Assembly: GCA_947371715.1 (NCBI GenBank)
Contig: CANBQQ010000003.1
Location: 1-28,067, forward strand
DNA from: Flavipsychrobacter stenotrophus
GTDB lineage: Bacteria; Bacteroidota; Bacteroidia; Chitinophagales; Chitinophagaceae
Reading direction: 5' to 3'
DNA: 28,067 nucleotides
In this document: in pieces, positions 8,996-17,475 of the stretch
Layout: every line of letters starts with the position of its first letter
Numbering within the stretch: the first letter of the stretch is position 1
Made by a program: the position numbers and the translations under genes
Notes under the pieces: generated by a model
Databases searched by the model: none
Told to the model about the DNA's origin: nothing
Seen by the model: only the letters and a program-made list of their open reading frames with translations

Positions 8996-9733
8996 ATGAA
9001 AAGAATATTGCTATTGGCTGCTATGATACTGGTGCCACAAATGATGATGATGGCGCAGGATGTAGACATCAACAAAGAAACGAACATGGTACTGGTAGAT
9101 GGTAAAGATGCCTTCTTCCTCACACCAAAGAATAAGCAGTTCCTGGAGAGTGATTACTCACTGGAGAACCTGCAGCATAAAGAACTTGCCTACCTGAAAC
9201 TACAGAAATACGGCAACAACATCAGCTACTACATGGTATTCACCAAGTCAGGTAATCAGTGTACACTTACCGGTTTCGGCACATTTGGCACATTGAAGCA
9301 TATAGCTAAGATGATAGCCGGAGCTAACCTGGTACAGGATAACATTGTTAGCGAAACAGAAGAGCGCAAATTCGTAATTCTGCATGGCGGTACTTTTATT
9401 CAATCTACCGTTGCCGCACCGCCAACAGAGCGCGTAACAGTGCAGGAGCCAAAGCATAGTGCACAGCCGGCAGACATTGGAATAAAGGGAGACAAAATTT
9501 ACAACAACAGCGAAATGGTAGGCGTGTTCAGACAAGCGTCAGCCGCTGGTCTTACTACAGTTTCGGTTTATAATGCCAACGATGCTATGGTGTGCAAGGC
9601 TACGCATAAAGATGGTAATGACAATGCAGACTGGGACCTGGTGCTGGATGGCAAAGCAATAACACTGCTATATAACCCGGCATCTCCTTTGGAGAAATTA
9701 TTCAAGTATCTTGCCGAGAAGGGGTATTTATAA
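8996..9733 (+). CDS. Exported protein of unknown function, 245 aa
   Basis: The start ATG follows an A-rich leader 34 bp after the propeller gene, so the two are probably co-transcribed. A signal peptide (MKRILLLAAMILVPQMMMMAQ) is cleaved before DVDINKE. Residues about 25-130 show the pattern VLVDGKDAFFL, ENLQHKELAYLKL, YYMVFTKSG. A less similar stretch at about 160-245 (IGIKGDKIYNNSEMVGVF, VSVYNANDAMVCKA, LEKLFKYLAEKG) may be a second copy of the same fold, joined by a proline-rich linker. From memory the pattern resembles unnamed Bacteroidota exported proteins, but I cannot assign a family. There is no lipobox or membrane helix beyond the signal. A strong terminator follows. Confidence 0.8.
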   Translation: MKRILLLAAMILVPQMMMMAQDVDINKETNMVLVDGKDAFFLTPKNKQFLESDYSLENLQHKELAYLKLQKYGNNISYYMVFTKSGNQCTLTGFGTFGTLKHIAKMIAGANLVQDNIVSETEERKFVILHGGTFIQSTVAAPPTERVTVQEPKHSAQPADIGIKGDKIYNNSEMVGVFRQASAAGLTTVSVYNANDAMVCKATHKDGNDNADWDLVLDGKAITLLYNPASPLEKLFKYLAEKGYL

Positions 9734-9767
9734 AACTTGACTTTTACAGACTAGAATTTACTAAGGT

Positions 9768-9800
9768 AAAGGGTTCAACGCACATAGCGATGAACCCTTT
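9768..9800. terminator. Intrinsic terminator
   Basis: A 10-bp perfect stem (AAAGGGTTCA / TGAACCCTTT) with a 13-nt loop is followed by a run of T on the plus strand. It ends the propeller/245-residue transcript, and the A-rich left flank could also serve the convergent 96-residue gene. Confidence 0.85.
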
Positions 9801-9824
9801 TTTTTATTATGGCCCTTAAAGCTA

Positions 9825-10115
9825 TTACAAGGTAAATGCCTTTTGTCCGGAAACTGTACCGGACTGTGTAAGCGTACCATGTGCTTCAAAAATAGTTGGG
9901 CCGTTTTCTATTGCTATTACAATTGCATAAATATCACCCTTGTTGCCCGTCATATCGAATGCCGCCAGATGGAAGCCACTATTTACAGGGTATTTAATGG
10001 TGCCCTGGCCACCAATGATCTTTTTACCGTCTATGTAGATATTTCCTCCACCAGATGGTGCTTGCTTTATTGTAACATCCAACCTGAATACTGCCAATTG
10101 CGCCTGATTTTCCAT
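9825..10115 (-). CDS. Small protein of unknown function, 96 aa
   Basis: This 96-residue frame starts at an ATG after an A-rich stretch and has no signal peptide, membrane helix or cysteine. It is predicted to be mostly beta, with short strands separated by glycine-rich turns (APSGGGNIYIDGKK, GGQGTIKYP, GTLTQSGTVSGQKAFTL). It is monocistronic, flanked by a terminator on its 3' side and the 297-bp spacer on its 5' side. Codon use looks like that of its neighbours and the product is a plausible folded domain, so I keep it as a real gene. I do not recognise the family. Confidence 0.65.
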   Translation of the reverse strand: MENQAQLAVFRLDVTIKQAPSGGGNIYIDGKKIIGGQGTIKYPVNSGFHLAAFDMTGNKGDIYAIVIAIENGPTIFEAHGTLTQSGTVSGQKAFTL

Positions 10116-10412
10116 TTTTAGATTTTTATTTTTTGCCTACTCTGGATCCGTTTTCGGCTACCCGCATAATGATTTATTCTCCTAAACTATGGATTATTTT
10201 GTTTTTTCTATAACTTGTACTTTGAGTTAACGAATGATTAATGCGTAAGATGAGACGACTGCACAAGCACAATATGTTATTTTAATGCGAAATATAGTGC
10301 TAATATTGTCAGGCGATTGAAGCATGAGGGTGAAAAGGATCCGATGATAGATCAGCCACGGATCTCAAATGTCGGGCAAATTTCATTGAGTCTATGTAAC
10401 CATATTTACACG
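10116..10412. other. Intergenic spacer between divergent genes
   Basis: This AT-rich 297-bp spacer separates the 96-residue gene (-) from the TPR sensor gene (+). It must hold both promoters, but I find only weak elements, such as TAATATTG at 10301-10308, one mismatch from TAnnTTTG. No RNA gene or convincing ORF is visible; the frame open from 10317 lacks an independent start signal and is read here as leader. Confidence 0.4.
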
Positions 10413-12134
10413 ATGCGGGTATTAAAACTATTACTACTAATTTTCGTCTGTGCACTATTGCATAGCGGCGCACATGCTCAAGGTGGTAATGCCATTGATT
10501 CTATGATCCGTGAGCTACCTGCTGCAAAAGACACAAATAAGGCTTCCCTTCTTTATACTATCTCAGGCACTTACTATAACACCGACCCCGAACTTGGCAT
10601 AAAATATGGCCAGCAGGGTCTGGAGCTGTCTATGGCTCTAAATTGGACCAAGGGGATAGCCTGGTCGCATAACAAAATCGGCACCAACTACTGGGCAATG
10701 TCTGAATATAGTAAAGCATTGGAACATGATCTGGAAGCGCTTCGCTATATGCAGCAAACATCTGATAAAGATGCCATAGCTCAAATATTAGGTAACATTG
10801 GAATTGTATATGGCGACCTTGGGAATTATTCAAAGGCACTGGACTATGAACAAAAGGCCGTAGATATATTTATAGCATCTCATAATAGGATCGGCTTGCT
10901 TAAAAACTATGGCAATATGGGAGCGGTATATGCGTCCATAACCAACTACGCAAAGGCGCTGGAGTTTTACTTTAAAGCATTAAAAATTGCAGAGTTACTG
11001 GGTGACAAGAAAGGAATAGCGATTAATCTGAACAACTTGGGCAATGCATACCGGTTCCAGGAAAACTACGCAACAGCACTGGAGTATGAGTTTAAAGCGC
11101 TTGATATCTTTAGAGCTGCAGGAGAAAAGGGAAGTGTTGGATGGACTTATCGGAACATAGGCGAATTATATATACTAAAACAAGAATACGCCAAGGCCCT
11201 TCAGTACAACTTACAGGCGCTAGAGATATTCAACACATTGAGCGACCAAAAAGGGCGGGCTACTATGCTGAATGATATCGGCAATAACTACAGCGTGCAA
11301 AAAAGTTTTGACAAGGCATTAGATTGTTATCTTAAAGCCTTGAAAATTTTTACTCAATATGACCTGAAAATGGGGGTTCCTTATTCAAATTATAACATAG
11401 GTCAGAATTACCTCAACATTATTAAAAACAGGATGGGTAAAGAAGCTATTGCCAGCGGAGCAACTTCAAGAGATAACAACCTGACCATTGCGATAGATTA
11501 TTTACAAAAGAGCATAAAAGGATGCAGAGAAATTGGCGACCAAGATGTGCTTCTGGAGGCTACCAATGATCTGTCACAGGCGTATAAACTTGCGGGTGAT
11601 TACAAGAAAGCCATTGAGTCATACACAGAATATTCTATGCTTAGGGATTCGGTATACTCGGCCAAAAGTAAAGTGGCCATTGCCAACCTGGAGATAATAA
11701 GGGAACTGGACAAAAAGGGACAGGAGATGCAGATAAAGGACAAGCAACTACAGGTAAGCCAGCTGCAACTGTCAAAAACAAAAACCGAACGCTACCTGTA
11801 TATCGCATGTGTGATACTGTTGGTAGTAGTGGTGATACTTGTTGTAAAAAGCCTGCAATCGGAGCGGCAATCAGTACTATCTCTTTCTAAAGAAAAGAAG
11901 AAGAACCTGGCACACATAGAAGCACAGAATGCTGTTTTGAGGCAAATTGCCTTCGATCAGTCGCATAGAATAAGGGGTGCTGTGGCAACTATACTTGGAC
12001 TTGCCAACATCTTCAATCACGAGGAGCCGGATGACCCCAATAACAAAGTAGTAATAGACGGTGTTGCTTCTGTGACCAAGGAGTTGGATACAATAGTAAG
12101 AGATGTGATGAGCAAGCTGAACACGGTTGCGTAG
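10413..12134 (+). CDS. TPR sensor protein with histidine-phosphoacceptor (DHp) domain but no ATPase domain
   Basis: The ATG at 10413 is chosen over an upstream in-frame ATG because it begins a signal sequence (MRVLKLLLLIFVCALLHSGAHAQ); the product is 573 residues. Residues about 35-440 are successive TPR units with recurring NLGNAY, NIGELY and YSKALEY-like motifs, forming a periplasmic solenoid. A short coiled coil precedes a membrane helix at about 461-479. The cytoplasmic tail has another coiled coil and an H-box, FDQSHRIRGAVATILGLAN, with the candidate phosphoacceptor at H518. The protein then stops at residue 573 after one more helix: the N, G1 and G2 boxes of a HATPase_c domain are absent. 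A phosphorelay or pseudokinase role is inferred. It converges on the aminotransferase gene with only 16 bp between stops. Confidence 0.88.
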   Translation: MRVLKLLLLIFVCALLHSGAHAQGGNAIDSMIRELPAAKDTNKASLLYTISGTYYNTDPELGIKYGQQGLELSMALNWTKGIAWSHNKIGTNYWAMSEYSKALEHDLEALRYMQQTSDKDAIAQILGNIGIVYGDLGNYSKALDYEQKAVDIFIASHNRIGLLKNYGNMGAVYASITNYAKALEFYFKALKIAELLGDKKGIAINLNNLGNAYRFQENYATALEYEFKALDIFRAAGEKGSVGWTYRNIGELYILKQEYAKALQYNLQALEIFNTLSDQKGRATMLNDIGNNYSVQKSFDKALDCYLKALKIFTQYDLKMGVPYSNYNIGQNYLNIIKNRMGKEAIASGATSRDNNLTIAIDYLQKSIKGCREIGDQDVLLEATNDLSQAYKLAGDYKKAIESYTEYSMLRDSVYSAKSKVAIANLEIIRELDKKGQEMQIKDKQLQVSQLQLSKTKTERYLYIACVILLVVVVILVVKSLQSERQSVLSLSKEKKKNLAHIEAQNAVLRQIAFDQSHRIRGAVATILGLANIFNHEEPDDPNNKVVIDGVASVTKELDTIVRDVMSKLNTVA

Positions 12135-12150
12135 CAGCAACTATTGGTTA

Positions 12151-13296
12151 CTACAATCTACTTAATTGCTCAATAGCCCTTTCCAGCGTTTCATCTTTTT
12201 TCGCAAAGCAAAAACGGACGATCTTATCATCGTGCCTGTTGTGGTAAAATGCACTCACCGGAATGGTGGCTACACCATGCTTTTGGGTAAGCCATTGTGC
12301 GAATTCAAGATCACCCTTATCTGATATTGACTCATAAGTTGCCAACTGGAAATAGCTGCCCTGTGCGGGCTTATATATAGTAAATGGTGTGTTCTTCAGC
12401 AAAGACAAAAAGTGATCTCTCTTCGCTTCCATAATGGCCCTGACATTTGATGCAGTACCGGAAGATAAATGCCTGGCGATAGCATATTGGGCAGGTGTAT
12501 TCACAGAGAAGCTGGTGAACTGGTGCAACCTTCTGTAGGCCTGGGTAAATGCGGGCGGCGCTATGCAATAACCCATCTTCCAGCCGGTATTGTTATGCGC
12601 CTTGCCAAATGAATAGATAGCAAAACTGCGCTCCCGTAACTCTGGATGTTGCAGCACGCTGTAATGGATTGCTCCGTCATAAACCAGCTGCTCATATACT
12701 TCGTCAGAAAGAATGGTAATGTCTGTATCTCTGACTATCTCTGCCAGTGTATCCCAGTCTGCCTTGCTCCAAATTGTACCGGTCGGGTTATGCGGAGTAT
12801 TCAGTATTATGGCCTTTGTGCGTGGTGTTATAGCTGCTTTTACCCTATTCCAGTCTACAGTAAAATCCGGTGCGGTAAGTGGTATCGGCACCGCCTTTGC
12901 ACCATTCATTTCTATATTGGGTATATAGCTGTCATAAGCCGGTTCAAATACTATCGCTTCATCGCCGGGCTGTAGTATTGCAGTAAATGCAGTATAGATA
13001 CCATAGGTAGCTCCCGGACTTATAGTGATCTCGTTATCCGCATCTATATCTACTGCATACCTGCGTTTAAAGTCATCGGCTATTGCCTGCCTTAGCATGG
13101 GCAGGCCCGGCATAGGTGCATATTGATTGAACCCAAGCCGCACACCCTCCTCCAGGAAAGTAGACAACTGCTCATCGATCGGGAAATCGGGGAAGCCCTG
13201 AGACAGGTTGATGGCGCCATGCTGCTGCGCAAGGCCACTCATGATAGCAAATATGGATGTGCCTGTAGACGCGTGTTTCTGGGGTAGTTGTATCAT
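12151..13296 (-). CDS. Methionine aminotransferase-like PLP enzyme (class I/II, YbdL type)
   Basis: This 381-residue cytoplasmic fold-type I aminotransferase has all main PLP residues visible: Y99-region cofactor loop (SPGATYGIY), NPTG at 170-173, SDEVY at 197-201, and the Schiff-base lysine K232 in SFGKAHNNTGWKMGY. A conserved carboxylate-binding arginine is likely in the VRFCFAKKDE segment near the C terminus. The N-terminal INLSQGFPDFP motif is typical of the YbdL/kynurenine-aminotransferase branch. YbdL-like enzymes transaminate methionine and aromatic amino acids with 2-oxo acids, often for methionine salvage; the exact substrate cannot be read from sequence. It is monocistronic. In many relatives the residues after the lysine are TYH or TFH, and AHN here is a mild departure. 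Confidence 0.9.
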   Translation of the reverse strand: MIQLPQKHASTGTSIFAIMSGLAQQHGAINLSQGFPDFPIDEQLSTFLEEGVRLGFNQYAPMPGLPMLRQAIADDFKRRYAVDIDADNEITISPGATYGIYTAFTAILQPGDEAIVFEPAYDSYIPNIEMNGAKAVPIPLTAPDFTVDWNRVKAAITPRTKAIILNTPHNPTGTIWSKADWDTLAEIVRDTDITILSDEVYEQLVYDGAIHYSVLQHPELRERSFAIYSFGKAHNNTGWKMGYCIAPPAFTQAYRRLHQFTSFSVNTPAQYAIARHLSSGTASNVRAIMEAKRDHFLSLLKNTPFTIYKPAQGSYFQLATYESISDKGDLEFAQWLTQKHGVATIPVSAFYHNRHDDKIVRFCFAKKDETLERAIEQLSRL

Positions 13297-13367
13297 TGAC
13301 CGTTACCGATAAATTGTTGCTGTATCTTATCAGTTATCAAATTACGGCAAAAGTAGTCAATGAACAA

Positions 13368-13403
13368 AACGGCCTTAACCCTTATGGTGGGGTTAAGGCC
13401 GTT
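13368..13403 (-). terminator. Strong intrinsic terminator downstream of the M1 peptidase gene
   Basis: A 14-bp perfect stem (AACGGCCTTAACCC / GGGTTAAGGCCGTT) with an 8-nt loop is followed on the minus strand by TTTTG. It separates the peptidase transcript from the aminotransferase gene, which reads in the same direction. Confidence 0.85.
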
Positions 13404-13438
13404 AATACTTCAGTTGTATCAGTTAATTTATTTAATGC

Positions 13439-15409
13439 TTACTCTTTTATCAGCTTATAACTTGCACCGCCTGCATCACTCTTTATCTGCAGTAGGTACA
13501 TACCAGATGCCAGATTAGTTGCCGGTACTACAACAGCCTTGTTATCGCAGGCTGCCTGCCACAATACACGTCCGCTCAGGTCCAGAAGTGCCAGGCTGCT
13601 ATTTGCCGGCAGGTTGTTCACTGTCCAGTTGGTTGATGCAGGGTTTGGCACTATGCTTATTGGCAAGGTAGCCACATTGTTTACATCCAACGTCACATCG
13701 TGCGTAAGGCTGGTAAGATCATAAACCAACCAATAGTTAGGATCAAATACCATATTATTCATAGTACGATCCCAGGTGAAGTGGTACACCTGCGATGCCT
13801 GAGCATTAAATACCCGTACAATAGTATCTCCTGCAGCAGAACGCAGTTTTAGTTCTATAGGTGTCTGAAACAATGGAATAGATGATGGGAAAGATGTTGT
13901 CTGGTCGAGTTTTACCCACACATCATTGCCTATTTGGTTCCACTTTGCTGTATAGATAGGATACCCTTCACCATAGGCCCATTCCTTAAAGAAGGTATCT
14001 ATGCTCATGCTACCGGTTATTGCACCGGTTATTCCGGCGGTAGTGTTCTTGAAGTCAGCAATTGTTGCCGTGCTGTCACGCATCTGCGTTTGGTGTGTCT
14101 TCAATATGTTGAAGAATGTATTGTCATTGTTCACCACAAAGCGCAACATGTGTATCACGCAGGCACCTTTATCGTAAGTGAGACGGGTATCGAATATACG
14201 GCCTTCGTTTGTGGTGTCATTAACGAATATGGCACCGTCGGGTGACGACTTCACATTGGTCTGCTGGTCTCTTATTGTATTGATAGCTGCTGTATGATTC
14301 CAGAAATGGTCTTCAAACAAATATTCGGAATAGCTGGCAAAACCCTCATTTACGAATATGTCTGTCCATGCACCACATGTAGCATTGTCGCCAAACCACT
14401 GATGACCCAACTCATGCGCAACTAGTGTTGTACCGAAATTGCCCAATGTGGTCATGGTCTGATGCTCCATACCTCCACCCAATGGTGCCATGCAATGGCC
14501 GTATTTTTCCTGCCAGAAAGGATACCTTCCATAAAGCGTAGAGAAGTAGTCGATCATCATACCCGTAGAATCGATCTTGCTCTGGAAATTGGGTAGTGTT
14601 GCGGGGTTACTATATACATAATTCTGCACCAGCATAGAGTCTGTACTGGAGGAGAAGTGCATGTAATAGGAGTAGTCAACATAGTTAGCCACCGCAAAAG
14701 AGATCAGGTAATAGTCAATTGGATAACGCTCTTTCCATTCAAAGCGCTTGTGGGTAGCGTCCACGGTAGTTACTGCTACCAGTTTACCATTACTACCACC
14801 TTTCAGCGTATCGGGTACGGTCAACCACATATCTATTGAGTCTATTTTGTCTCTCAAAGACTGCTTACATGGCCACCACTCATTAGCATGGTATGATTCA
14901 CTTAATGTATAGGTAGCCTTATTGCCCCAGCTTGGCGAAGCAATACAGTTAACACCCAAAGCACCACCAAATAAGGTGCCCGAAGTAGGCGTACCTGCAT
15001 AGAACACCTGTGCGGTAAATGATGTTCCCATTGGCAAGGGTGCTGCAAGGGTTACTGTGCGCACAACACCCGCGGTAGTAAATGGCCTTATTGCACCATT
15101 TATCAACACTGAATCTATAGTCAAAAGTGTGTTTAGCTCGAATACATAAGAAGAAAGAGATGAGGCAACTACAGTGGCTGTTGTCGTTACATTCCCTGCT
15201 ATGTGAGTAGAAGTGTTAGCTACGTTCAGGTCAAACTTTACATACTTTACGTCGTAGTCATCCTCCGCTCCGTTGGCTACGGTAGTTTTGGCCACCATTT
15301 TGTTCTTTAACGCATGGCACCTGGTGGTATTCTCATTTTCCTGTGCAGTAGCAAAATAACTTACCGGGATAAGGGCAACAGTAAGCAAACGTGTTAGAAA
15401 TGAACGCAT
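13439..15409 (-). CDS. Secreted M1-family metallopeptidase with type A T9SS sorting domain
   Basis: This 656-residue protein has a signal peptide (cleaved near TAQ, residue 23), an M1 N-terminal beta domain, and a gluzincin catalytic domain. The zinc site HELGH is at 332-336 with the third ligand E355 in VNEGF; the substrate-binding loop GGGMEHQ is at 311-317, a Bacteroidota-style form of GAMEN. The last 75 residues (about 582-656, SIVPNPAST through GMYLLQIKSDAGGASYKLIKE) are a type A T9SS sorting domain, which directs export across the outer membrane and is usually removed. The role is extracellular peptide or protein breakdown; exact specificity is unknown. A weak TAGCTTTA -7-like element lies upstream at 15436-15429, and the hairpin at 13368-13403 ends the transcript. 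Confidence 0.95.
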   Translation of the reverse strand: MRSFLTRLLTVALIPVSYFATAQENENTTRCHALKNKMVAKTTVANGAEDDYDVKYVKFDLNVANTSTHIAGNVTTTATVVASSLSSYVFELNTLLTIDSVLINGAIRPFTTAGVVRTVTLAAPLPMGTSFTAQVFYAGTPTSGTLFGGALGVNCIASPSWGNKATYTLSESYHANEWWPCKQSLRDKIDSIDMWLTVPDTLKGGSNGKLVAVTTVDATHKRFEWKERYPIDYYLISFAVANYVDYSYYMHFSSSTDSMLVQNYVYSNPATLPNFQSKIDSTGMMIDYFSTLYGRYPFWQEKYGHCMAPLGGGMEHQTMTTLGNFGTTLVAHELGHQWFGDNATCGAWTDIFVNEGFASYSEYLFEDHFWNHTAAINTIRDQQTNVKSSPDGAIFVNDTTNEGRIFDTRLTYDKGACVIHMLRFVVNNDNTFFNILKTHQTQMRDSTATIADFKNTTAGITGAITGSMSIDTFFKEWAYGEGYPIYTAKWNQIGNDVWVKLDQTTSFPSSIPLFQTPIELKLRSAAGDTIVRVFNAQASQVYHFTWDRTMNNMVFDPNYWLVYDLTSLTHDVTLDVNNVATLPISIVPNPASTNWTVNNLPANSSLALLDLSGRVLWQAACDNKAVVVPATNLASGMYLLQIKSDAGGASYKLIKE

Positions 15410-15501
15410 TTTTCTATTAATTTATCGATAAAGCTATGGATTTTTATTTTGCCGTAGCGAAGTATGGTAAAATAATATAACTTTATACTTTCATCATTGA
15501 C

Positions 15502-15771
15502 ATGCAGAAAGGAACAAAAAGGCGTATCATTTTTGCCGGAAGATCTCTGGTTTGGGGCACATTGCTTTTTACTGCTATTATGTTGCTACTTAACTGGAAT
15601 GATGTGAAAACGAGTGTGAATGGTAAGTACGTAATTATTACCAACGCACAAGATACGGTCATGCACCGTATAGGCTCGGCAGGGTTGGAGCCAGTGCAGT
15701 CGCTGTTCTCTAAAGCGCGTACTGCTATTAAATCTATCAATTCTGGATTGCCTGCGACAAACGCCAATTAG
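15502..15771 (+). CDS. Small single-pass membrane protein, 89 aa
   Basis: An 89-residue protein with a basic N-terminus (MQKGTKRR) and one hydrophobic segment at about 9-31 (IIFAGRSLVWGTLLFTAIMLLL). A polar, probably periplasmic tail follows, with KYVIITNAQDTVMHRIGS and a C-terminal Ala/Asn stretch. The segment could be a signal anchor or an uncleaved signal peptide. It is divergent from the peptidase gene, and the start lies 16 bp downstream of a weak TAACTTTA element (15478-15485). No family is recognised. The gene is kept because of its plausible translation start, coding-like composition and fit between neighbouring genes. Confidence 0.65.
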   Translation: MQKGTKRRIIFAGRSLVWGTLLFTAIMLLLNWNDVKTSVNGKYVIITNAQDTVMHRIGSAGLEPVQSLFSKARTAIKSINSGLPATNAN

Positions 15772-15809
15772 GGTGTCTTATACTTTATTCATCTGAAATA
15801 ATACAAAGC

Positions 15810-15840
15810 TTTCCCGTTCTCCTTTTCAATGATATATTTG
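15810..15840 (+). promoter_or_regulatory. Bacteroidota-type promoter
   Basis: TTTC at 15810-15813 and a perfect -7 match TATATTTG at 15833-15840 are separated by 19 bases. The element covers the upstream ATG at 15829, which supports translation beginning at 15898 instead. Confidence 0.5.
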
Positions 15841-15897
15841 TACCAGCGACCAGTGATTGGATCGCAGTTCATTCATATTCCACGTATTAACTTCATT

Positions 15898-16356
15898 ATG
15901 AAAAGATCACTGATTACCATTTTGGTACTTGTAGTACTAGTTGCCACTACCAATTGTTTCGCCGCATTTCCGGTTCCCGCAGCCGCCAACATCTCTTCAC
16001 CTGTAAATATTGCTACAGGTAAAAAAGCCTTTATCGAACGGGAAGTCCCTCATTTTCTAAGCAGCATTACCAAAGCCGTTGGCGGAGAAGACGACAAAAA
16101 AAGCACCCACCTTACTACGCATAAAACCGGCTGGCAAGGCCTACTGGCAAGCGGCCTTACTGTGTTGGCACTGCTAACAGGCAGTTTGCCATTCGCATTA
16201 CTTTTGGGTACCGGGGCATTGGTTTTCGGCATAATCGGGCTGAATAAGGCCTATCATACCAACACAGGATTTGCGGTTGTGGGTGTAATTGTAGGCTCCA
16301 TCATAGTGGTCATAGGTTTTGTACTGCTTTTAACTACGGCAACTGTACTGGTTTAA
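15898..16356 (+). CDS. Exported or membrane protein with two C-terminal helices (DUF4190-like), 152 aa
   Basis: The ATG at 15898 starts a signal peptide (MKRSLITILVLVVLVATTNCFA), while the upstream in-frame ATG at 15829 falls inside a promoter element, so the shorter start is used. A polar linker with EDDKKSTHL follows. Two membrane helices end the protein: LLASGLTVLALLTGSLPFAL and FAVVGVIVGSIIVVIGFVLL, joined by GLNKAYHTNTG. This arrangement of a helix, a short loop with TNTGFAVVG, and a second glycine-rich helix recalls DUF4190 proteins, whose biochemical role is unknown. It stands between the 89-residue protein and the DUF58 gene, in its own transcript. Confidence 0.7.
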   Translation: MKRSLITILVLVVLVATTNCFAAFPVPAAANISSPVNIATGKKAFIEREVPHFLSSITKAVGGEDDKKSTHLTTHKTGWQGLLASGLTVLALLTGSLPFALLLGTGALVFGIIGLNKAYHTNTGFAVVGVIVGSIIVVIGFVLLLTTATVLV

Positions 16357-16457
16357 AAATAGGATCGTTCCAATTCTATCTGTTGAAAAAATCTTAAAAC
16401 TTTGTTCCTGCTCATTTTCAGGTGTTTAAAATGATGGCAACTCCACTCCAATATCTT

Positions 16458-16465
16458 TATATTTG
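16458..16465 (+). promoter_or_regulatory. -7 promoter element for the DUF58/bat genes
   Basis: TATATTTG is a perfect match to TAnnTTTG, about 80 bp upstream of the chosen ATG at 16546. A -33 TTTG at the usual spacing is not seen (TGGC occurs there), so the call is moderate. Confidence 0.4.
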
Positions 16466-16545
16466 CCATTACCATTGGCCTTGTTTTTCGGTCGACTGAG
16501 AACGTGCTATATCACTTTTCACCAATGGTCTTTAAAGCAAAAACA

Positions 16546-17412
16546 ATGACTACGGCTGAGATTTTAAAGAAAGTAAGAAGAATTGAGATCAAGACCAGGG
16601 GGCTGAGCAACCACATTTTTGCGGGGGAATATCATTCCACCTTCAAAGGCAGGGGTATGTCGTTCAGCGAGGTGCGGGAATATACACCCGGTGATGATGT
16701 CAAATTCATAGACTGGAACGTTACCGCACGTTTCTCACACCCGTTCGTAAAAGTATTTGAAGAAGAGCGTGAGCTTATTGTAATGTTGCTGGTTGATATC
16801 AGCAGCAGTTCCCTGTTCGGTACCCAGCAAAGATCTAAGCGGGAGCTGATCACAGAACTTGGCGCAGTGTTGTCTTTTTCGGCCACTACCAATAATGATA
16901 AGGTAGGGGTCATATTCTTCAGTGATAAAGTAGAGAAATACATTCCTCCTAAAAAGGGCAAGGGACATATACTCCGCATCATTCGTGAACTGATAGCACT
17001 GGAGCCCGATCATACAGGCGATACCAATGTAGGTGCGGCGCTGGAATTTCTCAACAATGTGATCAAGAAAAAGACCATCACATTCCTTATGAGCGATTTT
17101 GTGAGCAAACCATATGAACATTCTTTGCAGCTTGCCGCCCGTAGGCACGAACTTGTTGGCATTAATGTATATGATAAGTATGACAAGGAATTGCCTTCGG
17201 CGGGATTGGTGCAGGTGGCCGATGCCGAAACCGGGCAAATGATCTGGCTGGATACCGATAGCAAGGCTGCCCGCAGTGGTTATGCAGCTGCCTATAATGC
17301 CAAAGACAAGTACTGTATACAGGCCTTCAGGAAGAGTGGCGCGGCATTACTACAGGTGCGTACCGACGAAGATTATGTAAAAGTGCTGCAGGGCTATTTC
17401 AAGAGAAAATAA
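16546..17412 (+). CDS. DUF58 domain protein of the Bat/MoxR cluster
   Basis: Three in-frame ATGs occur; 16546 is chosen because MTTAEILKKVRRIEIKTRGL matches the usual family N-terminus and follows an AAAACA stretch, giving 288 residues. The DUF58 hallmark (YTPGDDVKFIDW) is at about 45-56. It is followed by a von Willebrand A-like beta strand with a metal-site-like DISSS. No membrane helix is present, so it is cytoplasmic. In Bacteroidota this gene normally follows a MoxR AAA ATPase and precedes batA-type genes implicated in stress or aerotolerance. Here the bat-like genes follow directly, 63 bp downstream, but no moxR lies upstream. Confidence 0.93.
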   Translation: MTTAEILKKVRRIEIKTRGLSNHIFAGEYHSTFKGRGMSFSEVREYTPGDDVKFIDWNVTARFSHPFVKVFEEERELIVMLLVDISSSSLFGTQQRSKRELITELGAVLSFSATTNNDKVGVIFFSDKVEKYIPPKKGKGHILRIIRELIALEPDHTGDTNVGAALEFLNNVIKKKTITFLMSDFVSKPYEHSLQLAARRHELVGINVYDKYDKELPSAGLVQVADAETGQMIWLDTDSKAARSGYAAAYNAKDKYCIQAFRKSGAALLQVRTDEDYVKVLQGYFKRK

Positions 17413-17475
17413 CTAATTACCAGATATTGTTCAACATAAACAGCCTGCCAACAAACAGGCTGATCAATTAAAGAG

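Noticed and set aside
9040..9056. ATG-rich short repeat at the start of the 245-residue gene
   Set aside because: It encodes the MMMM stretch of the signal peptide and is too short to count as a repeat element.
10317..10412. An extra 32 N-terminal residues on the TPR sensor
   Set aside because: They would precede a signal peptide, which must be N-terminal; the ATG at 10413 is the better start.
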